This document shows, piece by piece, positions 36,450 to 50,201 of a stretch of DNA of 64,000 nucleotides. The number at the start of each line of letters is the position of its first letter. The first letter of the stretch is position 1. The notes under the pieces were generated by a model. The model saw only the letters and a program-made list of their open reading frames with translations, had not been told where the DNA came from and searched no databases. The stretch is from positions 31,930,001 through 31,994,000 of the forward strand of contig NC_088679.1 in NCBI RefSeq assembly GCF_950023065.1, written 5' to 3'. The translations under genes and the position numbers were made by a program. This DNA comes from Planococcus citri (taxonomy: Eukaryota; Arthropoda; Insecta; Hemiptera; Pseudococcidae).

Positions 36450-39400
36450 TATACTATAAAAACTCAACCTATTATTAAAACTTATCCGCTGTCGACGTGG
36501 TGTAGGTGTATAAAGCAGGTGTCGATAATAATTTCTTAATAGTAACGATGAACGACGACGACCACCACCATTGTAGCAGACGTTTCGCGACTGCGACTGC
36601 AACCGGTGTAAATATACTGTAAAACAAAACTACATACAGCATGCATAAATGATATAACCCTCTCATAGCCAGACTTGAACAAATAGGACGAGAATCATTA
36701 GAAGAGCACCACGCAACATCTTCGATGTCGTATTAATTAGGCTTCCTTCTCGGTAACAAGATCTTATTAAGTGTTACCTGAGCCACTGAGGTGTATTCGC
36801 TGTTTCTTCGATTCCCTATTCGGCTCGAGCCAATTTACTCGCGGTGATATTTCCATATGAAATATGCAAGACATATTCGAATACGAGAGACCATCAGTCA
36901 CGTTAATAAGATTCGAATTTTGCAAAAAATAAAATTGCAGAAAGACTTGAAAATTTAACGATTTTAACGAGCAACAATGAATCTGTTTTTAAAACGATGG
37001 AATTGGTTTCCCATGTAAAATATGAAAACCCACTGCTTATGCCGAAAGAAATCAATATTTGGGTTCAAAATTGAAATTTCAGACATCACATCGTGAAAAA
37101 TTGATATTAAAAAACAAATCTAGTTCTCAACAATTTACTATTCAGCCATAGACCGAATAGGTGAAAAACATCAACATAATATTGTCTCTTTCTTAAAGTA
37201 AAAAAAAATTGGGCTCTCGTTGGAAGATTTTCAATGATGAAGGCATATTTTTCGGAAAGAATGGAGGAGGGAGGGAGGCAATACTTAAAAAATCACGCAA
37301 GAGTTGGAAAAATTGCGCATCTGATAACAGATTTCTAGAAGAGTGTTGAAAATATTTTATCAGCTCATAAATTTCTCTTTATACACACCAGATATTCTAA
37401 TCTGATCGTTTTATCAGATAATAATAACTGCAACCCGCACCCCCACCTACCCATCATTCAAAATCGAACTCGTCGAATCGATTTAAATACATTACAACAA
37501 ATATTAGCAGGTATTTCCAACATATTCAAATATTTGCAATCGGTTTTGAAAAGTAATATCTTCTGTTATTTCCTGATTCGAAAATGCATTGTATTTTATT
37601 TTGACTAGTTTCGACAGTGTAAATGGGTTTTTCTACATTTATTTTGTGGCCAGCAGAAACACGAAAACAAAATTCTAATCGAATCAATGATAAAAATTTA
37701 CGACTTACGAGCATGTATAGATAGGTATCACATAAGTAGGTGCCAATTATCTTGAATGTTTTCTATTTTTAGATCGCATTGCACTCAACTTATTCCTATA
37801 CCTACGTACCTACCAGCATTGAAATCTTACCGTTTATCTTTATATCTTTCCAAAGCTTTATCAACGGGGATTGGACGCTCAGACGCTCAGTATACAGAAT
37901 ATTATCAATTTTGGAACTGATAAACGAATTTCTGTTTGTTATCGACAGCTGCAATTTATTTTTACCATTCTATCCTACGAACGACTTTCCTGTAGATAGA
38001 AGTACGTACACGTACTGTAAGTTACTGATCTACTGAAAAAAATGTTGATATCTGTCTGAATTTGAAACGTTACAAAATGTCCGAAAAATCTGTCAAAAAT
38101 TATTGACAAGATGGCAAAAATATTTAAAAAAACAAAAAAACAAAACAAAAAAACCGATAAATTATCACTAAAATAAATTTAAATAATCGTATGTACTTTG
38201 TAGAAAAAGTAAAATTATTCATTTAAAAAAAAAACCACACATTTTCAGATATTGAAAAATGCTCAAAAAGCAACCCAACATTTGCGAACTTTTCAAAAAT
38301 CGAAGAAATTTTCAATTTGAAAAGTTTTGTTCAAGAAAAGAGGAAAATCTCAGGTGAAAATTTAAATTCTAAAAATTTAATAATTTCCATATTCGATTGT
38401 ACTTTTGAAGGTAAAACTAATTTTTTCTCTCAAAAATACCATTTTTGAATTCTCAGATTTGCATCGGTGGAGGGGGGAGGGGGGAATGTAAGATATTTTT
38501 TCATACACAATTCGAATCTGTATTTCATGTGAATATTAAAAATTCACTTTTTTAACCACGAGTACCTATATTTTTTTTAAAGTTCACACCACAAATTGCT
38601 CTGACATCAAATAATTTTTGAAAATTCAGACACAGAACTAGGGAGTGAAGCAGCCAGCAGGAAAGCAGTGTAGGGGCGATTTGAATAATTTTGATTCCAT
38701 GAATTCAAATCTGAAAATGACGATTTAGGTTTTTTGGGGGAAAATGTCATCTTAGTACTTGAAAAAAAACGAGAGTGCGTTGTAAAATCTCAAAATCATA
38801 ACGCAGGGCATTTGTAGGGTCTCTTCAAAAATTTCCGCGGATATTTGAGCACAAAGTTTTCGAACTTCAATCCCCCATGCACTCTCAAGCTTCAGAAAAA
38901 TTTTTTCATTTTTTTTCTCCTTAAAAGTGCGCTCTCAATAATTTTTAAATTTTTTATCCTCCCTCCCCTGCGCCTAATTTTCAAAAAATTCAATCTCAAC
39001 ATTTTTGTGGATGTGTTTTTAATTTTTATTTTCCACTCAAGAATGTATTCCCAACATTTGAAAGTACATTATTCGGACTTTTGTCCCTCCACCCTTTTCT
39101 CTCCGCTTAAAAAATGCACTTTCGAAAATTGACAAGGTGCCTACTACATAAATCGAAGAAATGAAAAAGGATGACTTTTTGATCACTTTGACGACCAAGT
39201 AGACACCTTGAATGAGAAAGTCATTAGATTTCTCCTCTGTCTTCAAAAATATTTGAATTATTTGGGATTTCCCTATATTCATCTTGAGCAGACTTCTTCA
39301 CCGGATCATCAAACTGAGGTTCTCTTAACATAATCCCTCGTTCTTATTTTCTCAACTTTACACAGTAATTATTCAGAAAAAAATCAAGTTTTACTGAGTT

Positions 39401-39700
39401 CTCAAAGAAAATTCCAGGACTTGCAGAAGTGTTTAAAGTTATTACAGAGATTCGTCAGCGAACGAAAAATAATAGTATTGGAACAGGTTGATTTCAATAC
39501 CCACAAAATGACCAAGGGGGGGGGGGGGCTCATGTCTCTTATAGTCATTTATGAAACTCTTTGCACTTGTAGAGTAATAATGTTGTCGAATCTCAAGAAA
39601 TACTCCCTTCCATTTTACGCTAATACAAACACACGGTTACCTCATCAACCCTCCCTTCCCCCGATCCACTTAATTCTCGACGAACGTCGTTTTAATGAGT
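36450..39700. other. No gene supported
   Basis: A short CpG-containing stretch (36.45-36.9 kb) precedes A/T-rich DNA with poly(G)-containing tracts (GGAGGGGGGAGGGGGG near 38469-38484, GGGGGGGGGG near 39520-39530). The small open frames lack motifs or splice context. Confidence 0.4.
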
Positions 39701-42429
39701 AAATTCGTCTTAAAAGCAGCCCCTACAACGACTTAAATACTTAATCGTACATCGCTCGTAACGAATTCAGCTCCATCAACAAACGTTTCCTCAATGCAAC
39801 ATGATGTCGAACACACTCTAGTTCACCTTAAAAATTGAAAACTTCATTAAAAATACACCACTACCGTACTACCGTGGGCTTATTTAAAAATGTATACGTA
39901 GGCGGAAGAGTTTACTCAACCACACCTTTTAAAACCATCGTGTAAGTATTCCCTGGACGGAATTTAAAATTTTCAAATCACTTTAAACGCTGGCATTTAA
40001 GCTCGTTCGTCGTGTGGTACGCCTTGTATATGAGCATAAGGTTGTTAGGACATGTACATTACATGTAGACGCATAAACGCTACAATATTGTACGAGCATC
40101 GGAGAACTGGTGGAAACAGCTAATGAGTGTCAGAGTGAATATCCTCGTCGTATAGGTCTATCTCTCTATACTAAACTATAGAGTGTATAGTGTACGTAAA
40201 CGTATAATATGTCGCTATTATAATGTATTATTATCATCTTCGGTACATGACAGGGGGTCCATATAGCGTCGTTATAATTGTTTTAGTCGGCTTGATTTAT
40301 TAAGCAACTTTAACCTAGTTTAACCGTTTGAGGTTTTCATTTATTATTCCCCTCGACCCATCGCGACCAATTTGTAAATGTACACGCGAAACACGCGAGA
40401 AAATTTCCTTTCTTGGCGAAAATTTCGGCGTTAGTGGATATTTAATGCATGAGAAAAGCTGGCGAAGAAATGTATACTTACGTACTTTACTTCGTATATA
40501 TTATACGTACGTTCATAAAAATCGATTAATCTTTTCAACATCGTGTTATATGCAATAAAAGAAATTACTTCGCGATGCGAAGTCGACTAATTACGTAAAT
40601 TGCTTAGCGACAACGACGACGATGAATCAATACGAAACACGAGCCGTATTATGAAGCATTTTTTTTTTTTTACAATTCATAATTCTAGAGAAACCTTACA
40701 AAGTACACGAAGTGTAGTTTGGTGACGACGACGACGACGACTCATCGATACCTTGTAAAAATTCACTTCGATTAAATCGAGCCTTTGAAATATACAAATA
40801 TACGAAAGGTAGGCAGGAGCCAGGAGGTAAGTAAGGTATATGTAGTGCACGACGTGTAAACAACTCCTATTCCATAATGACCGGATTTGGATTTATACGG
40901 CCGAAGGCCGACCGAAGCCCGAAGAAATCACTTCTTGTCAACGAGCTTTGAAAATTCGACTGGCGAAAAAAACAACCTTTCAATTTCGTTGATCGGTTTT
41001 TGTTCTGGTATTAAAGGCAAAATACCACGAAATAACAAATATTTAACCAACCCTTCAATAAAATTTCGTATAGGCAATCTTTTAAAAATAATATTCAAAT
41101 ATTTAAAGTAGGTATACGCTATGCAACAAAAACCATTCGCTGTGTTTCGTCAAAATTCAATATAAGGATTTGTTCTTCTTTAATATGGCTAAATTCCGTA
41201 ACCACTTGAAAAATTTATCGGCGAATTTGATACTGGAGGGGTAAAAGCTACGTTTCATTGCTATATCTTTCGAATTCACTCTCTCATTCGAGCTTATATA
41301 CCTATATATCGCGTATAGTAATTTCAAAGGTGAATATTCCGCGTGTTTGGATTGGCGTAGCGAGCTGTCTGAATAAATTGTTGTTCTTTGAAATTGAATA
41401 CCATTTCATTTTTTTTCTTCTTCGTATAGTATTTGAGCGCAGAAAAACATCACAATATTAGAACGAGATTGTGTCTTCGTGATTTTCCTGCACACTCGTT
41501 TAATTCTTTAATAATAGCGTACCAAGCGATGATTTATTTTTGTCGACGACGTAAGGAAATGCTGAGAGTGGGTAAAAAAAAAAAAAAAAAAAACATTTTC
41601 CGTTGATTTTTTTTCACTAGCTAAATGGTATTTTTAAAGCAATTCTGCTACGGTAATGGCTGCGTAAAGATAGCAAGGTTAAGGATAAGTGTTTTTAAAT
41701 AACGAACTTTACCTTATACGTGTACCAGAAGATGAAAAAAATCAACAAAAAGGTTCGTTTCATTCGTAGGTACATTTCGAGCAGAATTTACACAGCATTA
41801 TAAGCGATCGTGATTTGGAATTCAATACGGTAGCAAGTGTTTAGACACCTGAGGCGATTCTCCAAATTTAAAAATAGATACCTGCTGAAACATTCGGTCA
41901 ACCTGTTTGTTTCATCGGCGTGAAATATTTTTTTAAGAGAAATCCATCTTTGGTTTATCAACTTCTGTCTATTGTTTCACGTAAGGTAGAAGGTACAAAA
42001 ATTTGTACAAGATGGTCAATTTGAAAACGGTTTTTGCCAACACCGTTCGATCAAAGCAACGTATATGTAGGTAACATAAAGAAAGGAACAAGCGGAAGGG
42101 GAGGTGCTTGGAAAAGTTTACGAAGCGCAAATCTTTCATTGGGCTCTTTCGTTCAATATTTTTCTTAATTATTTTGTTATTAATTTTGATCTAATTGGTA
42201 ATTTATTTTCAGATGAGTTTTCGTAACATTTTAAACGTTATTTTGAAACATCAACAACCCACCACCACCAGGTTAAAGTTTTTCATTATTGAAAAAATTT
42301 TCCATTAATGTCAAATATAGCGAACGAAAAGAAATCGAACTTTTTTTTTGGTCCTTCGAGGGAAAACAGATATGAGTAGAAAAAAGGTTGAGGCTCCTAT
42401 GCGTATACTATACGCTGGGCCAGGGGTCC
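39701..42429. other. CpG-containing host-like DNA, no gene supported
   Basis: 39.7-41.5 kb has frequent CG dinucleotides, a GACGACGACGACGACGAC microsatellite (40723-40740) and a donor-like GGAG|GTAAGTAAGG near 40825, but no open frame with a matching acceptor. Poly(A) at 41574-41594 interrupts it. Confidence 0.4.
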
Positions 42430-42560
42430 TCAAAGTACGATCATATTTTTAAAAAAATGATTTTCTGCACTATTTTCGACCCTCGAATCGATTGGAGATT
42501 TTTTTAAACCGTTTCAAACAATTCTGGAGCCTCCTGCAGATTTTGGAAATTCACAACAAC
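42430..42560 (+). repeat. Short copy of the 59.4-kb repeat family
   Basis: It contains CACTATTTTCGACCCTCGAA, CGATTGGAGA, a stretch of AAACCGTTTCAAACAATTCTGGAGCC type and CTGCAGATTTTGGAAATTCA, matching the order of blocks at 59480-59580. Confidence 0.6.
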
Positions 42561-45500
42561 ACGTCACAACATACTCAAAACTACAAGTAACCCAATGTTT
42601 GAAACAAGCTGGGGTGAAATTTTCAGCAAGCCACTCTTCGTGATACATTGGCGGGCATATGTTCATCTTTATTGAAACCCCTACATTGAGGTGGGTTCGT
42701 GAAAGGGTACTTTTTTTCTGTGCTAACCGACACAACCAAACTCAGCTGTTAATTACACGTAAAATACCATACAACATGACTACGTGAAAAGCAAACTGAG
42801 GAGGGAGTGAGGAGAGGGGTGCTGCTGCGGGTATACAATTCACATGGCCTTACAAAACGTTGACCAGACCAGACCAGTCATACCAAAAATATTTCAATTC
42901 AACCAGCACCAGTAGACCATGTAGCTTTTGAAAATGATCGAATATCGTTTACCTTACTTACACACACATACGTATACGAGACGTATACACCAATACACGT
43001 GTAAGTCGACTGAATGAAATTCGTGTGAAGTATACAGAATGAGGAAGATATCGATGCAGTGCGGGGTGAAGAGATGGGTCGTTCGTATGTAATGATTATG
43101 TCATGAAATAACCAAGTCTTCGGTTAATTTGAGCAATTAATTAAAGAATGAATATAAAATAACCGTTATCGTTTAAAATGTAACTGTTTTGATGGGACGA
43201 GTTCGGTTTTTATGTTGTATTTTTACACTTTTGTCCGCCAAAAATACTTGTCGCATTTTTTCACGCGAGCAAAATTCATACCGAGTGGACTAAAGCGGTT
43301 TTTTTTTTGGTCAAAGGTATGCGACATCTCGGTTAATGTTTTCTCTTTGAGAAAGGTTTCGAGAAGACCGGTTCATTTTCTGGTACGAGTTAAGTATATT
43401 ATGTGATATTTATACGCTAAATGCCAGCTGATTGTGTTTTTTTGCGGATATTTTATGCAGGAATTTCCATACGATTTTATTAATGAATTTGGAAATTGCA
43501 GCTGTTCTGATGAGATTTAGCAGCGAATAATAAAAGTGTTTTTTCATAGCATGGATTTTTGCAGATTTTTCGATTTTTTGAATTGATACTTTTTTGTTTA
43601 AGAATCTCCATTTTTTAACTGAAGATTTTCGTGAGAAAAAGGAAAATAGGGAAAAGGGGTCAAATGTTTCAAAATAATCTTAATAAATTCATATGATTTT
43701 AAAATATTGATGAAATTCAAACGTCCAAAAATGTATCAAGACGCTAACATTTTTTAAAAATATCAAAATTATGAATAATTTACATCAAAATTTATTGAAA
43801 ACAGTAAGAAGTAGGAAAAAAATAATCAACACCCAACATTGATAAAATATCCATTTGATGAATCCCTAAATTTTCATCGAAGTACTGAAAAAACGAAAAC
43901 AATCGTTAAACATGATTTGAGATGTTGATTTTCATGCATATTCATCAAATCTTGAAAAAGTTAGTAAACATTGAAAAATCGATCAAGGTGAAAATGAAAT
44001 TCTTACATAAGAAAAATACCTAATGAAAACTTTCAACAAGAAACGCATAAGTGTTTAAATAGCCAAAGAATGATTAATCATGTACTTGGTCAATTTCATT
44101 CACAAAATTCGCTGATTTTAGGAAGTAAAATTGCAAAATTTTCTGAAATTTCCAGAAGGGCTAGAGTCCTCAACTTTTCCCAACTTTCCAGGGTTTTTCA
44201 AAATTTGAAAATCCTGCTTTGTTTCACATGAAAAATATTAAAAAATATACAGGAATACGATGTAGAAGAATTTATTGCACTTTGAATAAAGTTCTGAAAT
44301 AAGGTATCTAAGAGTTTTCAAAACATTAAAAATTGGAGAGCCAAAAAATTACCATTATGTTGATTGGATTTCATTATGTTCGATTACACGATAAATTTGA
44401 TATTATACAAATTAAAAATGGATTTTTCAGAAGCCATAATCAAAAAACAAATCGCAAAATTGGCAGCTCTACTAGTACAAAAGTAGTCTACAAACTAAAC
44501 ACTGTACAGAATACGTAGGTATAGGTACATTTTCAAGAACACAAAAAAATCGTAAAAAGCTTCTTTCAAGGGCAAAAAAATTACGCTGAGAGACCTGAAA
44601 AATTTTACCATCTAATGCCATAAAAATGTTATCTAAGACTTAAAATTCTTTACGTCTTACTTTGTGATATGTACTTTGGCACGTTTTGCCATAATTTCTA
44701 CTACTTGAACGCGAACGAGAAAAAAATTACACGAATTGAAACCTCAAGATACGTCAACAAAAATATTATAGAGCAGATATTATGAATTTTCATTTTTGTT
44801 AGTTTATTTGTCACACAATAACTTTTTGAAAACGTTGCAATATTGGAGAAAAATGTTCAAACTTTGTATGACGAAAATTAAACTACCCACCATTTCAAAT
44901 TTTTTATATTAGATCAGGAATGTTTTTAAATCAAATTTTCCTTCAAAATTTGAATATCTTGCAAAATACATCAACAAATTTACTACATATTCAAACGATC
45001 AGCAAAATTTAGCCGAACAAACCTATTCTTTAGAACATAAAAAATTGGAATTCTTCAGTTACGGAGGTTCTTGAAGGAATTGATTACATTTATGATGAAC
45101 ATTTGGGCCCAAAATATAAAACTAACCCCTCAAGAAAGCTGCAAAATTGAAAATTTTCAAAAAATGCAGCAAGGGTAGGTATGAAAATATAAGTTTCCAA
45201 GGCCAGAATTCATTTTGAAGACAATTTGACCCCAGACCCGAAAATGGGCTTCAAGGTGGAGGTACAAAATTTAAAATACACTAATAGGACCATTTGACCC
45301 CAAACACCAAAATTGGCTCCTAAGGGAAAATACAAAACCAAAAAGTTTCAAAAAATACAATATTGACAAAAATCCAAATGAAAAATACACATTTTTAACC
45401 CTCTTCATCATTTCATTTTGGCAATTTTTGAGACTAAAATTGATCAGAATTTTTCAAAAATTTTAGGAAATTAATAACATTTTCCTACTTTTGAATTACA

Positions 45501-47402
45501 AAAAAATTTTGTTTGGAATAAGTATATAATAAAATTTTATGCACGGAGGAAAAACGTAAACATTTTTCATTTTAGAATCTGAAAGAGAAATTGAGATGTA
45601 AGTTTCTCGTTTCTACTTAAGGATTAAAAAATTACTAAATTTGAAAAAAAAAATGAAATTTCAAACCAAGAAAAAATATATAGGGGCGACGGCCCTATAT
45701 TTTTACCCCCCCTAAGGACATATCTTGAAATTTCTTTTGATCTAATAAAGCTAGAGAAAAACTGAAAAGCGCATTGAAATCAGCAAACATTCGTTGACAA
45801 GATTCAGTGTTTGCCAAAAGTTAATTTTCATTAGGTTCGCCAAAAGAAAATATTTTTTGCAAAAAAACGAGTTCGTAATTTTTTTACGCCCGTTCGCTAT
45901 TTCGTTTACTCCCATTCACTACTTTTTTACCCCCCCCCCAATTTTTTCTGTGTTTTTAATAGTAACAACATAGATTCGACGTTTCCTAACAAATTATTAA
46001 TTAATCATGCCAAAAAGTGCCCTTTCCGTTATCATTAGTGTATTCATTGCATGAAAACATACTAAATTGAGAATAAAATTGAGAATTTATAAAGATTATT
46101 TGTGCAAATTTTCGACAAAAAATTTAATACACGTATTTTTGGACTCTTAAATTCCTGGACCACCAGATGAACACATTGTTTTTCACAAGAAACTAGGAAA
46201 TTTTTTGCGGATATAGGTGGTAAAAAATTGCTGTGAAGGTTCCTGCTCCAAATTTCTGTTTTCATGTTACTGCTATACTTAAATTCTTCAGTTTTGTACC
46301 CGTTTTTGTTTCATTTGCTTTCATAGAAAACCTATATTAGAGGGGTACAATCATTTATTCAATTTTTTTGGTTGATTGTTTACAATGATGTAATCAACAG
46401 TTAGAAAGTGTTTTTTGGACAATATTATTTACAAAACTTCAGAGCCATACATTCAAGTACTTCCCCAAAAATGAATAAAATTGATATCACGCCTTTAAAC
46501 GGTCGTCAGCGAGCGAAAATTCTGAAATTAGGGGGGTAAAAAAATTGGAGAACAAAAATTAATAAGGATTTTCTATTCTGGGCTTGAATCGTTCCCTATT
46601 TTTTTACCCCCTCTAAAAATGTTTAGAAAACAATTTTGATGAAAAATAACTATCTGATCTAATAGACCACAGTGTGTAGAATTCAGCGATGTACTCGTGA
46701 ACTCATTTTGATGGAAATTAGTGCGACCCATCCTTAAAATCAAAACTCACTTTTTATAAATTTTGTTAAGAAAATCGACTAAAATTCACATCACATTTTT
46801 CAAAGTCTCCTGAACCATGAACATTGAATGGAAAATGCAGCTTTTCAAGGGCATTGTGTTCCAAAAGAAGCATAAAACATGTTAATATGGTTTTCGAATC
46901 GATTCATGACTTTGGTGGCTTATTTTTCAAAAAATTCTTAGGGGGTGAAAAAACTAGAGAGGGCAAAAAAAACCTGAGGCGTTACCCCTAATTGAGACCA
47001 AAAATTCGAATACATATTTCAAATAAGGGAGTCTTCTGAAGTGAAAATTCCTAGTGTTGAAAAATTGTGATGCTGCATAGAAACAGCATCAAATTTTATA
47101 CTTCAGCTGATTCTCCTCAGAAAACTCCAAAATGAAATTCTATTAAAAATCAAAACCTCCAGCGCTGTTTTACTTCATTGTATTCCAATTTTGTTACGAT
47201 TTAAAAAAATTTCCTCATCAGCAGTCGAAGTTGTTGAATAAAGAAATGAAATCTTACATTTTGAAGTATTCAATAAAAACTGAGAAGAACAATCGAAAAA
47301 ATTTTAGCTTTGTCAAATTTTACAGCAAATGTTTATCAACTTGGCTTTTTGTTTTTGTCTGCATCTGTAAATTTGACGTTGGAAATCAACATATTGATTT
47401 GA
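42561..47402. repeat. A/T-rich DNA with degenerate repeats, no gene supported
   Basis: A diverged tandem duplication occurs at about 45220-45345 (ATTTGACCCCAGACCCGAAAA against ATTTGACCCCAAACACCAAAA). Words of TTTTTACCCCCC type recur at about 45700, 45925 and 46600, and in inverse form (GGGGGGTAAAAAAATT) at about 46530, suggesting a decayed element between 45.65 and 46.98 kb. No coding sequence was recognised. Confidence 0.4.
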
Positions 47403-47437
47403 GGGGAAAAATCCTCAATAATTGAGGATTTTTTCCC
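47403..47437. repeat. Perfect-stem hairpin
   Basis: GGGGAAAAATCCTCAA pairs with TTGAGGATTTTTTCCC around a 3-base loop, a stem of about 16 bp. It resembles a bacterial terminator in shape, but the context is eukaryotic, so that reading is not meant. Confidence 0.6.
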
Positions 47438-47440
47438 AAA

Positions 47441-47543
47441 AGAATTTTCATGAGAAAAGTTGGACTAAACAATCGAATTCGATTTTTTTTTTTTAAATAT
47501 CACAATTTGATCGTTCAGTCCAACCTCTCTCATGAAAATTCTT
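47441..47543. repeat. 103-base inverted repeat, miRNA-precursor-sized
   Basis: The left arm 47441-47477 (AGAATTTTCATGAGAAAAGT then TGGACTAAACAATCGAA) pairs with 47507-47543 with few mismatches and a loop of about 29 bases. The size fits either a small MITE or a hairpin RNA precursor. Confidence 0.55.
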
Positions 47544-48930
47544 GAAATTCATCAGTTAAACTTCTCTCAGTCGTTAATAATGAGTTCAAAAACCCAGGAG
47601 AAATCTTCATCATCTTATGTGGTGTCATCATTTTTGTAGATTTTTGAACTTCATACCTTCCCCTCCCCGCTCGAACAGGGTTATTTTTGGAGCAAAAGGC
47701 AAAGGTTGGCGAGTGTGTCTCTCTTTTCAATTTTAAGCCTTCGGAGAGTTTGGCTTCGATTGAAAACTACTTTCATCTGGAAATTTCAGCCAAAGAAGAA
47801 TAGAAAGCATGAAAAGCTGCTAAAAAACCGAAAACAGACTATTAAATTTGAAAAAAAATTGAAGCTATTATAGGTATCAATTTTTCAAATTAGTCGATCC
47901 AAAAATCTTCATCAACTGATGTACATAGTACATACACATTCGACCACTTTCAACGAATTCCACACTTGAAAAAATGCATATTCATATAGCAATCGTATTT
48001 TTACAGGTAAAAAGAACACAAAACCTCACAAAACCCCTGTCCTGAAATTGAATTTCGAATTGAACCAACAAACACACTCAATTCCATTTTTCCACAAACC
48101 ATACCTCCAAAACAGCATCTTTTTCAATACTTTCAAAATAACATTTTATCGAGCAATTCTTCGAGCTATTTATACACCATCCCTGGTAAACCGAACTGCG
48201 TTTCCTTTCCTCATTCCGAATCCAAACCCGAACCACATTTTAATTCGCATTTAAAAACACAATCGAGCACGAATATGCCAAAATGAGGAAACAATTCGTT
48301 ATTACGAAACTGTATCCAATTAAAATAACAATAATTCATTCGAATAACGTACTTATATTATTATTATTATTATTACAAATCCGACCAGCATCACAAACCG
48401 TATTCATACTCGAAAAACGAGACCCTGGATGGCAATACCAATTTGAAAAAATACAAAAAAAAATTGAGCGAATTCTCGACTCGAATATGAAATTCTTTCG
48501 AGAATTAGTACACGTCTGAGGGAATTTTACAACGTGTAATTAAATTCACCATATTCGAGCATACGATGGATACCTTTACCTTTACGTTTTGAGCGAGAGA
48601 AAGAGAAAAATATTTAATATAAAAATACTGCTGCGGATGAACATTCGCATAAAGGTAACCCTAAGGTAAGGTAAGGTGAACCCCAAGACGCGAAATATTT
48701 AACCGCCATAATCACCTGATACACAGGTATATAATGGAATTCCTTTGAAACGTACAATAAAAGGCGCTATTCGTTTATAGTAATCAACTTGAACGTTAAA
48801 TTCTTTACAGTAAACCAAATGAAAAATAACAAATCTACGAGTAATCATCGTTCTCAGTTCTGTAGTCGTTGAGAAAGATACCATCGAGGTTCACAAAATA
48901 TTAAAAAGGTACCCTAAAATCACATCAGGC
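47544..48930. other. No gene supported
   Basis: A/T-rich, then CpG-containing from 48.0 kb, with an (ATT)n microsatellite at about 48357-48375 and GGTAAGGTAAGGTAAGG near 48664-48678. Confidence 0.4.
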
Positions 48931-49143
48931 AGTTTTTGAACGCTGAAAAATAACCACATTCCGGCAACAAGTTCGAATATGAAAATCGTTGCAGGTCGAG
49001 ACGTACATTGGTGAGCAATACTCGAGAGCTTAACTGAGCAGTGGAGCTCAACCATCGAGCAATCATAAATTGCAGTTTTGAGCATTGAAAATAATAACCA
49101 CATTCCGACAGCAAGTTCAAATGTGAAAATCACCCAGGTCGAG
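48931..49143. repeat. Pair of 70-bp direct repeats, spacing of 142 bp
   Basis: 48931-49000 and 49073-49143 share TAACCACATTCCG, GCAAGTTC and TGAAAATC...CAGGTCGAG with scattered differences. The minus-strand translation therefore shows an internally repeated hydrophobic segment (VGMWLLFS / VAGMWLFFS), which is an effect of the DNA repeat rather than evidence for a protein. Confidence 0.75.
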
Positions 49144-49568
49144 GTAATTGCGTAAAAAATGTAAGAACGTAGATAAGTGAACATGATTCAAGCTCTATCA
49201 CTAGCACCGTTGCTGTTGGTATTCGACGTGCAATTTGAGAACACATGGCGATCCATTGGAATTGGACACAAGAAAGAGTAACGTTTTGAGACAGGACACA
49301 GATTTGAGTATAGTTTTTCATATAAAATCTTCTCGAGAGTTTCGAGCAGAATGAATACAGTAGATATTTGATGTAGCAAATATATTACACCTGCATCTAG
49401 TTTGTCCTAGATATAGGTTAGCGACTTACAGGAACAACTCTTCAATGTAGGGCATACTATTTATATTATACGATATGAAAAAATGTCCGCAGCGGTATAT
49501 TTGTTTAGAACATTGGCGAAACGCGCGATTTTACTCAATGGACACGAACTTACCATTATATTTTACAG

Positions 49569-49765
49569 CCAAAGCTTCCGCAGAAGAAGAAGTACAGATG
49601 AATACAACGCATTATAAATCCAAATCCAAATCCAGCACACCAGATGATATCGTAGTAGATCTCAATCCACCAAACGGAGAACACATTCGTACGAAAATCG
49701 CGCCACTTTCTACACAACTATACAAGAACTCTAATCTTGAAACACTACACAACTGCACCACATAA
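49569..49765 (+). CDS. Weak candidate terminal coding exon, unknown product
   Basis: An acceptor-like ACCATTATATTTTACAG ends at 49568 and is followed by 64 open codons in balanced sequence (KSKSKSSTPDDIVVDLNPPN in its middle) to TAA at 49763-49765. The frame is open upstream to 49475, where an ATG would also give a 96-residue product. It is hydrophilic, with no recognised family and no nearby AATAAA. Confidence 0.2.
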
Positions 49766-50036
49766 TACGATAATTTCGAGATGAAAAAACGCACAATTAA
49801 TACGCGTATTAATATTTAATCGAACCGAACATGTATTTAAATCGGTAATAAGAACATTACGGTATGAAATTCAAGGTGAAAACGCGATAAAAACGCACCA
49901 CAAATGTAGTAGAAGATCCATAGCGAAGCAAAAATATTTAATACACACAACCGAGAGATCGAGAGAACAACAAATGCCACGTTACCAACTCCGCTACACT
50001 CCTGCACATAGACTGGCTATAAGGTAAATTACTTAC

Positions 50037-50116
50037 CAGTAAACCTAGGTGACTGAGCCAGACAGGTATCCGCAAAACACGCCAATACAACATGGCAACA
50101 CCGCATCTTCCACGGC
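50037..50116 (-). CDS. Candidate first coding exon with signal-peptide-like start, unknown gene
   Basis: On the minus strand an acceptor (TTTTTTGAATTTCCAACAG) precedes 50116 and a perfect donor GTAAGT (50031-50036) follows 50037. The first ATG, at 50106-50104 in good context (AAGATGCG), opens 23 codons plus one base. The product starts MRCCHVVLACFA and ends LAQSPRFT, resembling a short signal peptide with cleavage after CLA. It ends in phase 1, the usual phase between a signal-peptide exon and an extracellular-domain exon. A second ATG in another frame (MLYWRVLRIPVW) would also be hydrophobic and end in phase 0, so the frame is not certain. The next exon would lie to the left and was not found. 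The protein family is unknown. Confidence 0.42.
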
Positions 50117-50201
50117 CTGTTGGAAATTCAAAAAAGAAACGGTTAGAAATAACATCTAAGCGTGCTACCGCGCGATAGCTAGTATATGCATTACTACTTA
50201 C
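50117..50201 (-). other. Candidate 85-base intron
   Basis: It has GTAAGTAG at its 5' end (50201-50194), a CTAAC branch-site-like word near 50143, a pyrimidine run and CAG at its 3' end. The length is typical of short insect introns. Confidence 0.42.

Noticed and set aside
47403..47437. Rho-independent-terminator-shaped hairpin
   Set aside because: The window is eukaryotic; the shape alone has no such meaning here.
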